A DNA stretch of 64,000 nt, taken from assembly GCF_000731985.1 (NCBI RefSeq), contig NZ_JNCS01000002.1:62001-126000 (forward strand). The letters run 5' to 3'. The notes below the pieces were generated by a model. The model made no database searches. It was not told the origin of the DNA and was given only the letters and a program-made list of their open reading frames with translations. This document shows positions 46,839 to 56,079 of the stretch, one piece after another (positions within the stretch are counted from its first letter, which is position 1; every line of letters starts with the position of its first letter). The translations under genes and the position numbers were made by a program. The stretch comes from Natrinema altunense. GTDB taxonomy: Archaea > Halobacteriota > Halobacteria > Halobacteriales > Natrialbaceae.

Positions 46839-47258
46839 ATGAGTTCGGCTGTCCCGGACGGCCCGATTATCCTCTTCGACGGCGTCTGTAACCTCTGTAA
46901 CGGGTTCGTCCAGTTCGTTCTCCCCCGGGATACGGAGGGGCAGTTCCGCTTTGCCTCCCTCCAGTCCGACGTTGGTACGGAGTTGCTCGCCGAGCACGAC
47001 CTCCCGACCGACGACCTCGAGTCCGTCGTCCTGATCGAGGGCGAGGACTGCTACGTCAAATCGGACGCGGTCATTCGCATCGCGCGGCTCCTCGGCGGCC
47101 CCTACGCCCTGCTAGGTCCGTTCCGCTTCCTCCCGCAACGGCTCCGTGACTGGGGCTACGACTTCGTCGCCGCGCGCCGCTATCGCTGGTTCGGCAAGAA
47201 GGATCAGTGTGCCATGCCGCCAGCGGACGTCGACGCCGGTGCGCGATTCCTCGAGTAG
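46839..47258 (+). CDS. DCC1-like thiol-disulfide oxidoreductase (DUF393)
   Basis: A 139-residue thioredoxin-like protein with the DCC motif: I-L-F-D-G-V-C-N-L-C-N-G-F-V near residues 12-25. The following R-F-A-S-L-Q-S matches DUF393. The C-x-x-C could undergo redox changes; the partner is unknown. It follows the squalene synthase-like gene by 60 bases on the same strand. Confidence 0.88.
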   Translation: MSSAVPDGPIILFDGVCNLCNGFVQFVLPRDTEGQFRFASLQSDVGTELLAEHDLPTDDLESVVLIEGEDCYVKSDAVIRIARLLGGPYALLGPFRFLPQRLRDWGYDFVAARRYRWFGKKDQCAMPPADVDAGARFLE

Positions 47259-47308
47259 CGCCGGTGTCGGGACGCTCGGTCTCGCGTCGGAACTGCCCGC
47301 GAGATCGC

Positions 47309-48592
47309 TCAGTCGACGCCGAGCGCTAGCCGCCGGCCGAGCAGTGCGAGCGGGTAGCCAAAGACCGCGACACTTCCGACCCATGGCACCAGGAGGACGC
47401 CGTAGACGGCCGGTCCGTATCCGAACAGGGAGACGGGAGCGATGCTCGCAATCGCGACGACCGGTGTGAGTGCGGCGACCGCGACGAGCCCGATCGGGAA
47501 TCGCCCGCGCTCGGCGGCGTACCCGATCGGGAGACAGAGCGCGGTGGCCGCACCGAAACAGAGCGGGAACGCGTACACCGGCGGGCCGGCGAGCAGGAGG
47601 GTTACCCCTGTGGCGGCGACCGTCGCGAGGATTGACAGCCCGACCAGTCCGCGAGTCTCGAGTCCGTCACCGAACCGGCGGGCCGTACTCCCGAGCAGGG
47701 CGTAGCCGACCCCGAGTGCGGCCAGTGCGACGGCACCCGGCGCGGGGTCGGCACCGGTCGCGGCGACGCCGACGACGAGGAAGCCACCCGCGCCGACGGC
47801 ACCGACGGCGACGATCAGCCGCTCGAGCGTCGCGGCGTCGAAGGCATCGATCCCCGTGTCGATGCGACCGATCACGACGCCAACGAGTCCAAGCAAGACG
47901 GCCGGGAAGAGACCGCCGCTCACGCCGTGATCGAGCGCCGTCGGGCCCCTCTCGAGCCCGATCGTGGCGTAGCCGGTCACCGTCCCGCGGACGCCGCCGC
48001 TGCCGTAGGTGAGGTACGTCTGCTCGTCGAACTCGGCGTCGTCCGTCCACGTTGCGGCGGTCCCGTCGATCTCGGCGGCGGGGACGCGGTTCGTGATTTC
48101 GGTCCCCTCTGGGGTGTGGACAGTCACCCGATCGGCCACCCTCCCGTACCGGGTGTTCGACGTGCCGACGGCGAAGTACTCGACGAGCCACGCGTCGCCG
48201 ACGCCGCGGCTCGCGACATCGTCGACGGTGTAATTCACGACGACCGTTTCGTCCTCGAGACGCGAGTCGACCGTTCGGACGTCGCCGTCGGCCGCGTGGT
48301 ACCGCGCCCAGGCGTCGTCGACCGCGGCCTCGAGCGCGGTCGCGTTCGTCCGGTAGCGCTCGGCGGCGGTCTCGGTGACCGGGACGCGGGCCTCCCACCG
48401 GGAGTCTCCGGCATCGTCGATATAGATGTCGAGCGTGCCGTGACCGGTCGCACCCGCGATCGCGGCCTCGTTCCCGGTGCTCGGGCCACAGACCCCACAG
48501 AGCTGTATTGGAGGGGGCGCGCCAGCAGCGGCGGTGACACAGAGGGTGCCGACGACGAACCAACAGCAGAACGCGAGTCGAGTGCGGCGCAT
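47309..48592 (-). CDS. Secretory-signal multi-helix membrane protein, unknown
   Basis: A 427-residue protein. A signal peptide (M-R-R-T-R-L-A-F-C-C-W-F-V-V-G-T-L-C-V-T) leads an extracellular domain of ~200 residues (C-G-V-C-G near 32-36, glycosylation-like N-x-T sites), then about seven hydrophobic segments at 230-420. The soluble domain before a helix bundle resembles no family I recognise. It is convergent with the DCC gene. Confidence 0.75.
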   Translation of the reverse strand: MRRTRLAFCCWFVVGTLCVTAAAGAPPPIQLCGVCGPSTGNEAAIAGATGHGTLDIYIDDAGDSRWEARVPVTETAAERYRTNATALEAAVDDAWARYHAADGDVRTVDSRLEDETVVVNYTVDDVASRGVGDAWLVEYFAVGTSNTRYGRVADRVTVHTPEGTEITNRVPAAEIDGTAATWTDDAEFDEQTYLTYGSGGVRGTVTGYATIGLERGPTALDHGVSGGLFPAVLLGLVGVVIGRIDTGIDAFDAATLERLIVAVGAVGAGGFLVVGVAATGADPAPGAVALAALGVGYALLGSTARRFGDGLETRGLVGLSILATVAATGVTLLLAGPPVYAFPLCFGAATALCLPIGYAAERGRFPIGLVAVAALTPVVAIASIAPVSLFGYGPAVYGVLLVPWVGSVAVFGYPLALLGRRLALGVD

Positions 48593-48794
48593 CGTTTCGA
48601 AACTCGCGTATCAACACTAAATAGCTTCTCCCAGGGAAAGTTCTCGACGCGAGAGACGGGTGGCGATCGCCAAGTTCGATTCCCCGCATCGATGCCCGTC
48701 GCTGCCGGGTTCCGCCGCCGGTCGCTCCGGACGCGGCGGTCGAGGATAAGTTTCAAGACGGGACAGTGTGAGCTACGGACAACCGGTGACTCGC

Positions 48795-49529
48795 GTGAGC
48801 GAAAAAAACGTCGTCAGCGACACGAATACGGGGACGACTGAGAGCGACGAGGGGGGCCGTGTCGTCGATATCGGAATCACCGTCGACGTCAGCGACGACG
48901 GTGACTCGGCCACCGCTGCCGGCGCTCCCGTCGAACTCGAGTTCGACGAGGCGGACTTGTTCGAAGCGGCCGACGCCGCGACGGACGCGGACATCGAGCC
49001 AACGACCGACGCGGCGATCGAACCGGACGAGCGCGAGGTTCTCGAGGCGGTCGATATCGATCCGGCCACGATCGCCGACAAGGAGTACTCCTACCGCATG
49101 TTACTCGACGCGGGCGTCGACGAACCGGTCGCGGACACCCTCCGCCGGCGCTACTCGCTGCCCTGGTCGTTTGAAAGCGAAGGCGACCTCGACCGGCGCT
49201 CGAGCGAAGTGCGAGGGTTGGGCGATGCCGAGCGCGAGTGGATCGCCGTCAGCGACGGCGAGGACTGGCAAGCCTTCGAGTACGATCACTCGGCACCCGT
49301 CGCGGTCGAGCGCGAGCGCCCGTCGGAGCGGCCGTATCCCAGGCCGACGCCGGTCACGGCGGTCACGGGCGTCGGCCCCGACGACGCCGACGCGCTGGCC
49401 GAGGCCGGCATCCGCTCGGCGGAGCGACTCGCGACGATCGACGCGATGGCGGTCGCCACCGTCCTCGAGCTGAACATCCTTCACGTCCGGACGTGGCGAC
49501 ACAACGCGCGGGAACTGCTCGGAAGCTGA
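48795..49529 (+). CDS. Helix-hairpin-helix protein with acidic N-terminus
   Basis: A 244-residue protein (if started at GTG 48795). The first ~90 residues are disordered and acidic. The last ~60 residues contain a helix-hairpin-helix pair, V-T-A-V-T-G-V-G-P-D-D-A-D-A-L-A-E-A-G and L-A-T-I-D-A-M-A-V-A-T-V, that can bind DNA non-specifically. The middle segment I-A-D-K-E-Y-S-Y-R-M-L-L-D-A-G-V resembles another helical repeat. GTGs at 48768 and 48786 are also possible. Haloarchaeal proteins of this layout are uncharacterised. Confidence 0.72.
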   Translation: MSEKNVVSDTNTGTTESDEGGRVVDIGITVDVSDDGDSATAAGAPVELEFDEADLFEAADAATDADIEPTTDAAIEPDEREVLEAVDIDPATIADKEYSYRMLLDAGVDEPVADTLRRRYSLPWSFESEGDLDRRSSEVRGLGDAEREWIAVSDGEDWQAFEYDHSAPVAVERERPSERPYPRPTPVTAVTGVGPDDADALAEAGIRSAERLATIDAMAVATVLELNILHVRTWRHNARELLGS

Positions 49530-49722
49530 GCGAACCGACGCGGCCGCGGCGAGGATCGAAACGGCTCCCGAGCGACTCACGCCGCGACTGGATGATCGAC
49601 GGGCGGGACTCGGCACCGGAGTCGATTCGACTGGTACCGATCCGTCGGTTTCCCGGACTGATTCCGGCCCGATAAGTCAGCCGCTCATCACGTTCGTCGG
49701 TCGAAATCGCATCAATTACTAC

Positions 49723-49729
49723 TTTTATA
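49723..49729 (+). promoter_or_regulatory. Upstream TATA-like element of the aldolase operon
   Basis: TTTTATA, about 60 bases before the start. It may support a second, longer transcript besides the leaderless one. Confidence 0.3.
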
Positions 49730-49759
49730 CTCAATTTCGATAACACGGACCATCAGAGA

Positions 49760-49765
49760 TTTATA
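49760..49765 (+). promoter_or_regulatory. TATA box of the aldolase operon
   Basis: TTTATA about 27 bases before the ATG at 49790, the distance expected for a leaderless haloarchaeal mRNA. Confidence 0.6.
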
Positions 49766-49789
49766 GCGACCCGTTGGACCGTCTAACAG

Positions 49790-50584
49790 ATGATTCCGAT
49801 CGACGACTCTCCGATCGTTCGCGACGGCAAGTCACTGATTCTGGCGATGGACCACGGGTTAGAGCACGGCCCGGTCGACTTCGAGGAAGTACCGGAGAAA
49901 CTCGATCCGGCGACGGTCTTCGAGACGGCAACTCACGACGCCGTCACCACCATGGCCGTCCAGAAGGGGATCGCAGAGGGATACTACCCCAGCTACGAGG
50001 ACGACGTCAATCTCCTCCTGAAGCTCAACGGGACGTCGAACATGTGGATGGGCGAGCCCGATTCCGCGATCAACTGCTCGGTCGACTACGCGGCCGAACT
50101 CGGCGCCGATGCGGTCGGCTTTACCGTCTACAGCGGCTCGAACCACGAGGTCGAAATGTACGAGGAGTTCCGTCGGGTACAGGAGAAAGCCCGCGAGTAC
50201 GACCTCCCGGTCGTCATGTGGTCTTACCCCCGCGGCCAGGGGCTCAAAAACGACACCAAACCCGGGACGATTTCCTATGCGACCCGTATCGCTCTCGAGG
50301 TCGGTGCCGACATCGCGAAGGTCAAGTACCCCGGCAGCGCCGACGCGATGGAACACGCCTGCAAGGCCGCGGGTGACATGAAAGTCGTCATGAGCGGCGG
50401 CTCGAAGACGTCCGACTACGACTTCTGTTCGACCGTCGAGGCCGCCATCACCGCCGGCGCGAGCGGGCTCGCGGTCGGCCGCAACATCTGGCAGCGCGAG
50501 GACCCGACCCGAATCCTCGACGCGCTCGAGGACGTCATCTACGAGGAGGCGACCGCCGACGCCGCGCTCGAGGCGACCGAATAG
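49790..50584 (+). CDS. Archaeal-type class I fructose-bisphosphate aldolase
   Basis: A 264-residue (beta/alpha)8 aldolase of the archaeal FbaB/DeoC-like class. The motif M-D-H-G-L-E-H-G-P lies near residues 24-32; the Schiff-base lysine is in D-I-A-K-V-K-Y-P; and G-A-S-G-L-A-V-G-R-N-I-W marks the phosphate-binding end. It splits or forms fructose-1,6-bisphosphate in glycolysis or gluconeogenesis. The related 2-amino-3,7-dideoxy-hept-6-ulosonate synthase is the main alternative, but the next gene, an FBPase separated by one base, favours gluconeogenesis. Confidence 0.92.
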   Translation: MIPIDDSPIVRDGKSLILAMDHGLEHGPVDFEEVPEKLDPATVFETATHDAVTTMAVQKGIAEGYYPSYEDDVNLLLKLNGTSNMWMGEPDSAINCSVDYAAELGADAVGFTVYSGSNHEVEMYEEFRRVQEKAREYDLPVVMWSYPRGQGLKNDTKPGTISYATRIALEVGADIAKVKYPGSADAMEHACKAAGDMKVVMSGGSKTSDYDFCSTVEAAITAGASGLAVGRNIWQREDPTRILDALEDVIYEEATADAALEATE

Positions 50585-50585
50585 G

Positions 50586-51455
50586 ATGACGGTGTCCGAC
50601 CCAGTCGTCGAGACCGTCGTGGCGACGATCGGCCGGTCGGCGACCGAGATCCGGCAGGGGCTGATCGGACGCCGCGGGACGGTCGACGAGGAGAACCCCA
50701 GCGGCGAGACGCAGGCCGAGGCCGACGTCTGGGCCGACGAACTGCTCGGCGATCGTCTCACCGGGATCGGCGGCATCGGTCAGTACGCCAGCGAGGAACG
50801 CGCCGCGGTCGTCGACTGCGGCGACGATCCCGCGACGACCGACGCGTACGCCGTCGCGGTCGACCCGCTCGACGGCTCTTCGAACCTCACGTCAAACAAC
50901 ACGATGGGGACGATCTTCGGGGTCTACGACGCCGCGCTTCCGGCCCGCGGCGACGCGCTCGTCGCCGCCGGGTTCGTCCTCTACGGCCCGATCACGACGA
51001 TGGTGCTCGCGACCGACGAGACCGTCACCGAGTACGAACTCTCCGGCGGCGAGCGAACGGTCGTCGAGCGCGATCTCACCATCCCCGCGGAGCCGGTCGT
51101 CTACGGTTTCGGCGGTCGCGTTCCCGACTGGCCCGACGACTTCCGCGCGTACGCCCGCGAGATCGAATCGGAACTCAAACTCCGCTACGGCGGCGCGCTG
51201 ATCGGCGACGTCAACCAGGTGCTCACCTACGGCGGCACCTTCGGCTACCCCGCCCTCGAGTCCCGACCGGAGGGCAAACTCCGACTCCAGTTCGAGGGGA
51301 ACCCGATCGGCTACGTCGTCGAGCGGGCCGGCGGGCGCTCCTCGAACGGGACGCAGTCGCTGCTCACCGTCGAGCCCGACGCCCTCCACGACCGGACGCC
51401 GCTCCACGTCGGGAACGACGAGTTGATCGACCGGCTCGAGGCGGCGCTCGCGTAG
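50586..51455 (+). CDS. fbp: Class I fructose-1,6-bisphosphatase
   Basis: A 289-residue protein. The metal- and substrate-binding signature D-P-L-D-G-S-S-N is near residues 97-104, with Y-A-S-E-E-R supplying an earlier acidic ligand and Y-G-G-T-F-G-Y-P near 218. This is class I FBPase, releasing phosphate from fructose-1,6-bisphosphate. It begins directly after the aldolase stop, so the two are co-transcribed and their paired reactions make the irreversible step of gluconeogenesis. Confidence 0.93.
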   Translation: MTVSDPVVETVVATIGRSATEIRQGLIGRRGTVDEENPSGETQAEADVWADELLGDRLTGIGGIGQYASEERAAVVDCGDDPATTDAYAVAVDPLDGSSNLTSNNTMGTIFGVYDAALPARGDALVAAGFVLYGPITTMVLATDETVTEYELSGGERTVVERDLTIPAEPVVYGFGGRVPDWPDDFRAYAREIESELKLRYGGALIGDVNQVLTYGGTFGYPALESRPEGKLRLQFEGNPIGYVVERAGGRSSNGTQSLLTVEPDALHDRTPLHVGNDELIDRLEAALA

Positions 51456-51494
51456 TCGCTGCGGCCGGGGGCCGTTTGCTGGTTCCGGCTGGTA

Positions 51495-51728
51495 CTAGTC
51501 GCCGTCTCCCGTCCAGGCCGCCGTCACGGTCACGTACCCCCCGACGCCGACCACGAGCAGCGCGTAGAACGCCCAGCGGGGCCAGCCGGTCTCGAGGAAC
51601 AACAGCGTCAGAAACAGTACCCACAGCGAGATGGCGAGCAAGTCAGCGAAAATCCTGAGGAGACCGCTCGCGACAGTCCGGACGAGACCGCGGCCGGAAC
51701 GAGCGGATCGTTGGGTGTCGTTACTCAT
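51495..51728 (-). CDS. Small membrane protein, 77 residues
   Basis: Start ATG 51728. A basic N-terminus (R-S-A-R-S-G-R-G) precedes two hydrophobic segments, F-A-D-L-L-A-I-S-L-W-V-L-F-L-T-L-L-F-L and A-F-Y-A-L-L-V-V-G-V-G-G-Y, with a W-P-R-W loop between. This is a typical small haloarchaeal membrane protein. Function unknown. Confidence 0.68.
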   Translation of the reverse strand: MSNDTQRSARSGRGLVRTVASGLLRIFADLLAISLWVLFLTLLFLETGWPRWAFYALLVVGVGGYVTVTAAWTGDGD

Positions 51729-51784
51729 TTTCAACTGGGGGTCGCGATCGGTCGGTCGTCCGCAACCGTGGCGGCCGACGGCGG

Positions 51785-52957
51785 TTAGAAGTGATAGCCA
51801 TGGTTCTCGGTCAGTCGATAGGCACCGACGCCCCAGACGTAGCTCTGTCCGGGCCACCAGGTGCGGGCGTTGTTGAACCCGGCGACGAGCACGTCGCCGT
51901 CCTCGCCGTCGGGGTCACGGTGGTAGCTCACGGAGCCGCTGTCGCCGTCGGTCAAATCCATCTCGCCGCCCCACCGGATCTGTCCGTGGCGACAGAAATC
52001 GTCGGTGAAGCAGGTGACCGCGTCGATACCCTGGATCTTCCCCGTCGTGTGGCCGCTCAGGGCACCGACCTTCTCGAGTTCCTCGTCGCGAGCGACGAGA
52101 TCGGCCAGTCCGAACTTGGTGAACTGGCCGCGCACGCGGGGTTGTGACGGTGCTGCGATCCTGCTCGTGGGCTCGAGCCAGCCGTTGGGTTCGACCGCGG
52201 CGACGTCTTCGACCGGGTGGTAGCGGACGACGGTTCCCAGTTCGACGGGATCGTCGCCCGCCCGGGGCAACAGGAGGGCATCGTCGGCCGCGTCGTGCTC
52301 CTCGCCGAAGGCGTGGTCGGCCGTCACGAAGAACCGCTGCCGGCTGTCGGGGTCGTACAGTGCCGGCCCGAGCGTGGCCATGCTCGACGGGGTTTCGCAG
52401 GCGACGCCGCTCGGAACGCCGCCGTCGATCGCGGCGTCGACGAAGGTCGGCTCCCGGGACTCGGGTCCGTCCTGAATCTCCTCGACATCGATGATCGTCT
52501 CGGCGTCGATGTCGATCCCCGCTGCCACCTCGCCGAGCATTTCGGTGAGAGAGTGACCGTCGCTCGAGAGACCGACGGAGACGGTCGCGGTACCGCTCTC
52601 ATAGTCCCCCGGAACGACCGCACTGCCGAGGTAGCCGGTGAACGCCGTTCGGGCGAGCAGGTCGTTTAGCTCGAAGGCCTTTTCGACCGCGGCGTACCAC
52701 TCGGCGGGGACGAGGCGCGTCCGTTCCCGAACGGACCACGGATCGTCGGGGTCGTCCCTGACGAGGGCGGTGACGACGGGGACCTCGCCGTCGTCCGCGG
52801 CGAGGAAATCGTCGACGCCGAGCCACTGGGCCATCCCGACGGCGAACCCGCCACTGACGACGGTTCGCAGGAACTCCCGCCGGTCCATTCCCGTTTCGAC
52901 CCGGTCGCGAAGCGTCCCGAGTCGCCGGACGAGACGCTCGGTGCTGACTTCCAACAT
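51785..52957 (-). CDS. Tat-exported trypsin-like protein
   Basis: A ~390-residue protein (ATG 52957 chosen; 52888 and 53035 are alternatives). A Tat-type signal R-R-E-F-L-R-T-V-V-S-G-G-F-A is near the N-terminus. A chymotrypsin-like triad is suggested by F-V-T-A-D-H-A-F (His), D-V-A-A-V-E-P (Asp) and D-G-D-S-G-S-V (Ser with the G-D-S-G loop). It would act outside the cell. Whether it is an active protease is not shown; loops are longer than in trypsin. It faces away from its neighbours. Confidence 0.65.
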   Translation of the reverse strand: MLEVSTERLVRRLGTLRDRVETGMDRREFLRTVVSGGFAVGMAQWLGVDDFLAADDGEVPVVTALVRDDPDDPWSVRERTRLVPAEWYAAVEKAFELNDLLARTAFTGYLGSAVVPGDYESGTATVSVGLSSDGHSLTEMLGEVAAGIDIDAETIIDVEEIQDGPESREPTFVDAAIDGGVPSGVACETPSSMATLGPALYDPDSRQRFFVTADHAFGEEHDAADDALLLPRAGDDPVELGTVVRYHPVEDVAAVEPNGWLEPTSRIAAPSQPRVRGQFTKFGLADLVARDEELEKVGALSGHTTGKIQGIDAVTCFTDDFCRHGQIRWGGEMDLTDGDSGSVSYHRDPDGEDGDVLVAGFNNARTWWPGQSYVWGVGAYRLTENHGYHF

Positions 52958-53802
52958 GCCGCGTTGCAGGTGTTCGGTCGCGGTGCGCCCCGTTCCGCCA
53001 ACGCGTCTGTGCACGGACACGGGATCGATAACCATTGCAGGGAACGACAAATCGAAGTAAAGCGGTTCTGCCTGCAGGTGCCGCCGAGGATATCGTCCCC
53101 CGGAACGACGCCGGTCGCGCCCCGTTCGAGCGGACCGACGACCGCTCTCCGAGTACGCTTCCGACCCGGGACCGCACTATAATGGCTGTCCAACTGCACC
53201 CGAGCGTTCGTGTCGGTCCCCGTCCCAGTACGCGTCGTCTCCGTGCCGGTGATCACGGAGACGAACACGGTCGATCGGTCGGTCCGCGCCGCGACCGCGA
53301 TCCTCATTCCTCGCGGCGAACGCCGTGATTAGCGGCAACCCACGGGCGCGAACCGGCCGCTCGTTCCTCCGTTCCGATCGCCGTCGAGTCCCGTCCGTCC
53401 ACCGACGGGGTCGACGACGGCCCGTCGCTCGAGTTACGTTCCGATTACGGGTTGCTGATCGTTCCAGACGCCGCCGACGGAGGCGCGGAAGTCGTCTCCG
53501 AATCGTTCAATATGTTCTTACTCTCCATGCACCGCCGATTTCGGACGGCAAACCGACCGCCCGATTCCATGTCGACGAAGACATCGGGGCGTCCCTACCG
53601 GATGGGAACGCGATACGAGTCTCCGATCGTCCGCCGCTGTCTGTCGTCCCGTCTCGCTCGCGTCGAGCGACCGGGTCGGAAGTTACGAGTACTTACTCGA
53701 GACCCGGGACATCCTACGCCTGGCATAACAATACCCCGCGTGAGCGAACCGACGCGTGCTCTCTGGGGTGCGACGGTCCGGTTCGACTCCGGCGGGGAGC
53801 CT
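52958..53802. other. Long gene-free stretch
   Basis: The open frames found here are basic and serine/arginine-rich, with no domain or promoter. They look like shadows or decayed DNA. If the Tat-protein starts at 53035 the left part is its leader. No mobile-element signature. Confidence 0.45.
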
Positions 53803-54153
53803 ATGAGTTCCGAGGGTGCGTTCCTGCGCCACCGCCTCCCGGGCGACGTGACGCCGGTCGACCTCGAGCGACTGCTCTGGGGTGTCGTCGTCCTGGCGTT
53901 GGCCGCCGACATCGTCACGACGTTCGTCGGTCTCCGTATCGGACTCTCCGAATCGAACCCGGCGGCTCGCGGGGCGATCGAGGGCCACGGCCTGGCCGGC
54001 ATGCTCGCCCTGAAGGCCTTCGCGGTCGGTGTCGGACTGATCTGTCGACTCCTCCTCGAGCACAAGTACCGCCCGATCGTGCCGGCTGGCCTCGCAGTGC
54101 CGTGGCTGGCCGCCACCGTTCTCAACGTGTATGCGATCTCGAGCGCGCTCTGA
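53803..54153 (+). CDS. DUF5658 small membrane protein
   Basis: A 116-residue protein with three hydrophobic segments. The pattern A-D-I-V-T-T-F-V-G-L-R-I-G-L-S-E-S-N-P-A-A-R near residues 36-57 matches DUF5658, whose function is unknown. ATG 53803 starts a short hydrophilic N-terminus; a longer in-frame extension would be arginine-rich. Convergent with the PH-domain operon. Confidence 0.78.
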   Translation: MSSEGAFLRHRLPGDVTPVDLERLLWGVVVLALAADIVTTFVGLRIGLSESNPAARGAIEGHGLAGMLALKAFAVGVGLICRLLLEHKYRPIVPAGLAVPWLAATVLNVYAISSAL

Positions 54154-54181
54154 CTGCGATCCCCGTCGACCGGCGCGCCGG

Positions 54182-54826
54182 CTACGCATCGTGTTCGAGG
54201 GCGCGTCGCCACGCCCGGACCTCGGCGAGGACCGCCTCCCACTGGTCGCGTCCCCCCGGGACCTCGCTACCGGTCAGTCGGTCGCGTTCCGCCTCGAGTC
54301 GGTCGCGAATCTCGCCCGGCCGCTCGATATTCCGGAACCGAAGCAGTGAGCCACCCGCGGTCTCGATCGTGACGGTCCCGTACCCGACGTAGCGACCCAC
54401 CGGATCCTGTTCGACGGTCGTGTTCTGGACCCGCTCGAGGGAGACGATCCGGACCGTTCGCCCGAGGACGCCGCGCCGCGTGGCGGCGACCCCGTCCGTG
54501 ACGACGAACGCCGTTTGCGAGACGCGGGCGTACTGCCACAGCGCCGGTGCGAGGACGGCCGGGACGCCGACGACCGCGAGGATCGGCAACCACTCGACGG
54601 CGACGGCGGCCAGAAGGAGCACCGTTCCGACGAGGGCCACGACGGCCCACGGGACGACGGTCTGAACTCGCGGACCAGCCTGCCAACGGACGCGGTCGCC
54701 CTCCTCGAGCGGCAGCCACGGCGGAACGGACGCGGCGGAATCCCCGGAGTGTGGCGTGCTCTCGGCACTCGCTTTCGATCTCGCTTCCGATCCCGCGTCG
54801 GGCTCAGACGGACTGGTCCTCGTCAT
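54182..54826 (-). CDS. Bacterial PH-domain membrane protein (second of operon)
   Basis: A 214-residue protein: an N-terminal serine-rich region, two hydrophobic segments (V-V-P-W-A-V-V-A-L-V-G-T-V-L-L-L-A and L-P-I-L-A-V-V-G-V-P-A-V), then a bPH2 (DUF304/YdbS) domain: F-V-V-T-D-G-V-A-A-T-R-R-G-V-L-G and V-Q-N-T-T-V-E-Q-D. ATG 54826 lies 23 bases inside the preceding gene, so translation is probably coupled. The family binds lipid-side partners; role unknown. Confidence 0.83.
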   Translation of the reverse strand: MTRTSPSEPDAGSEARSKASAESTPHSGDSAASVPPWLPLEEGDRVRWQAGPRVQTVVPWAVVALVGTVLLLAAVAVEWLPILAVVGVPAVLAPALWQYARVSQTAFVVTDGVAATRRGVLGRTVRIVSLERVQNTTVEQDPVGRYVGYGTVTIETAGGSLLRFRNIERPGEIRDRLEAERDRLTGSEVPGGRDQWEAVLAEVRAWRRALEHDA

Positions 54827-55424
54827 ACTCGTAGTGGTGGTCGTCGGTCGCGCCGGTCTCGACGGTGGATCGACCGCCCCCGTTGCCGTCGCCGTCAACG
54901 GCCGCCCGAATCGCTCGGAGTTCGGTGAGGATCTCCTCGAGCACGTCGTCTGTCGTCCGGTCGGTCCCGGAGTCGCCGCGCTCGCGTTTGATCCGGTCGC
55001 TGATGTGCTGTTGGACGGCCCTCGGATCGGGAACCGATTTGAACGCCATTTCGACGCCGGAGCCGCCGGCGGTACTGACCTCGACGGTTCCGTAGCCGAA
55101 GTGCGTCCCCAGGGCGCTCTGGCTGTAGGAGATGTCCTGCACCTTGCCGTGTTCGATCCGCTTGACGTCCCGCGAGAGCACCCCCGTTTTCTCGTACAGC
55201 GCGCGGTTCGTCACGACGTAGTGGGTGTTCGTCACGCGGAGGTACTCGCTGGCGATGATGACGAGTCCGATCAGGACGATCGAAAGCGGGAGCCCGACCA
55301 CGAACGCCGGGATGAGCGTTCGCCGGTCCGGGCCGCCGGCCCAGATCACCGTCTCGTCGTCGTCCAGCGAGAGCCACGCGAGGTCCACCTCGGCGTCTCC
55401 GGCCGCGGTTTCGGCGGTCGTCAC
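54804..55424 (-). CDS. Bacterial PH-domain membrane protein (first of pair)
   Basis: A 206-residue protein. Two hydrophobic segments near residues 40-70 (I-P-A-F-V-V-G-L-P-L-S-I-V-L-I-G-L) lead into Y-V-V-T-N-R-A-L-Y-E-K-T-G-V-L-S-R-D-V-K-R-I and Q-D-I-S-Y-S-Q-S, the bPH2 core. GTG 55424 overlaps the stop of the upstream 73-residue gene (GTGA). The C-terminal ~50 residues are a coiled, acidic tail. Its partner is the downstream PH protein, an arrangement like the YdbS/YdbT pair in bacteria. Confidence 0.83.
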   Translation of the reverse strand: MTTAETAAGDAEVDLAWLSLDDDETVIWAGGPDRRTLIPAFVVGLPLSIVLIGLVIIASEYLRVTNTHYVVTNRALYEKTGVLSRDVKRIEHGKVQDISYSQSALGTHFGYGTVEVSTAGGSGVEMAFKSVPDPRAVQQHISDRIKRERGDSGTDRTTDDVLEEILTELRAIRAAVDGDGNGGGRSTVETGATDDHHYEYDEDQSV

Positions 55425-55642
55425 GACTCTGCCCCGCCCCCGTCCGCGGCAGCCTGCTCGCACGTCAGCGGGCGGACGGCCCAGCCGATGGTGTCGGTCG
55501 CGAATTCTGTGCGGGGGTGCGGTAGCCGCTTGGTCGTGGACGGCCCACGGCAGCCCTGCCCGTCGCTCTCGGAGATCGGCCGTCGGCGCTCGTGTCCGAC
55601 CGTCTCGTCGACCGGCAACGCCTCGTCGTTCAGTTCGCTCAT
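55421..55642 (-). CDS. Short protein leading the PH-domain operon
   Basis: A 73-residue open frame from ATG 55642 (M-S-E-L-N-D-E-A-L-P) ending in a four-base overlap with the PH gene. No domain is recognised; W-A-V-R-P-L-T-C-E-Q is near the end. The exact overlap suggests a real coupled gene, but composition gives little support. Confidence 0.5.
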   Translation of the reverse strand: MSELNDEALPVDETVGHERRRPISESDGQGCRGPSTTKRLPHPRTEFATDTIGWAVRPLTCEQAAADGGGAES

Positions 55643-56079
55643 ACGTTCGGAGTGGCGCAGTGTACACAAAAACGTGTCTCTCCCTCGAGAAGTATCGATC
55701 GAGAACCTTGAAAGGGGTCGAGACGTCTAAAAGGGGCCAACGCACGCATAGGACGGTCAAAGTTACAGGGGATCGCCACACCCTCCCCAACCGATTCGTT
55801 CGCTCCCCCCGGTCGCTCACTCATCCCTCGCACATGATCGGACCGCGGTTCGCCGCTCGCTCACCGCGGTCCAGTGCGCGCCACCGCCTGCCGGGATGCA
55901 GTATGAAACGCGACGTTCCGTAAGACCGTTTTCCCCGACGAGATGATCGTCTCGACGGGATGAATGTCGACGGAATAACCGAAGCGCTGAGTCGACTGGG
56001 GCTGCCGAGGACGGCGACAGTTCGGCACGGGCAATCGTCTCACGCAACTCCTATTCACGTCGAACCCCTACTGGCAGCA
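55643..56079. other. Gene-free stretch
   Basis: Only short frames. AT content is mildly raised at about 55665-55735. No repeat or palindrome stands out. Confidence 0.4.
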
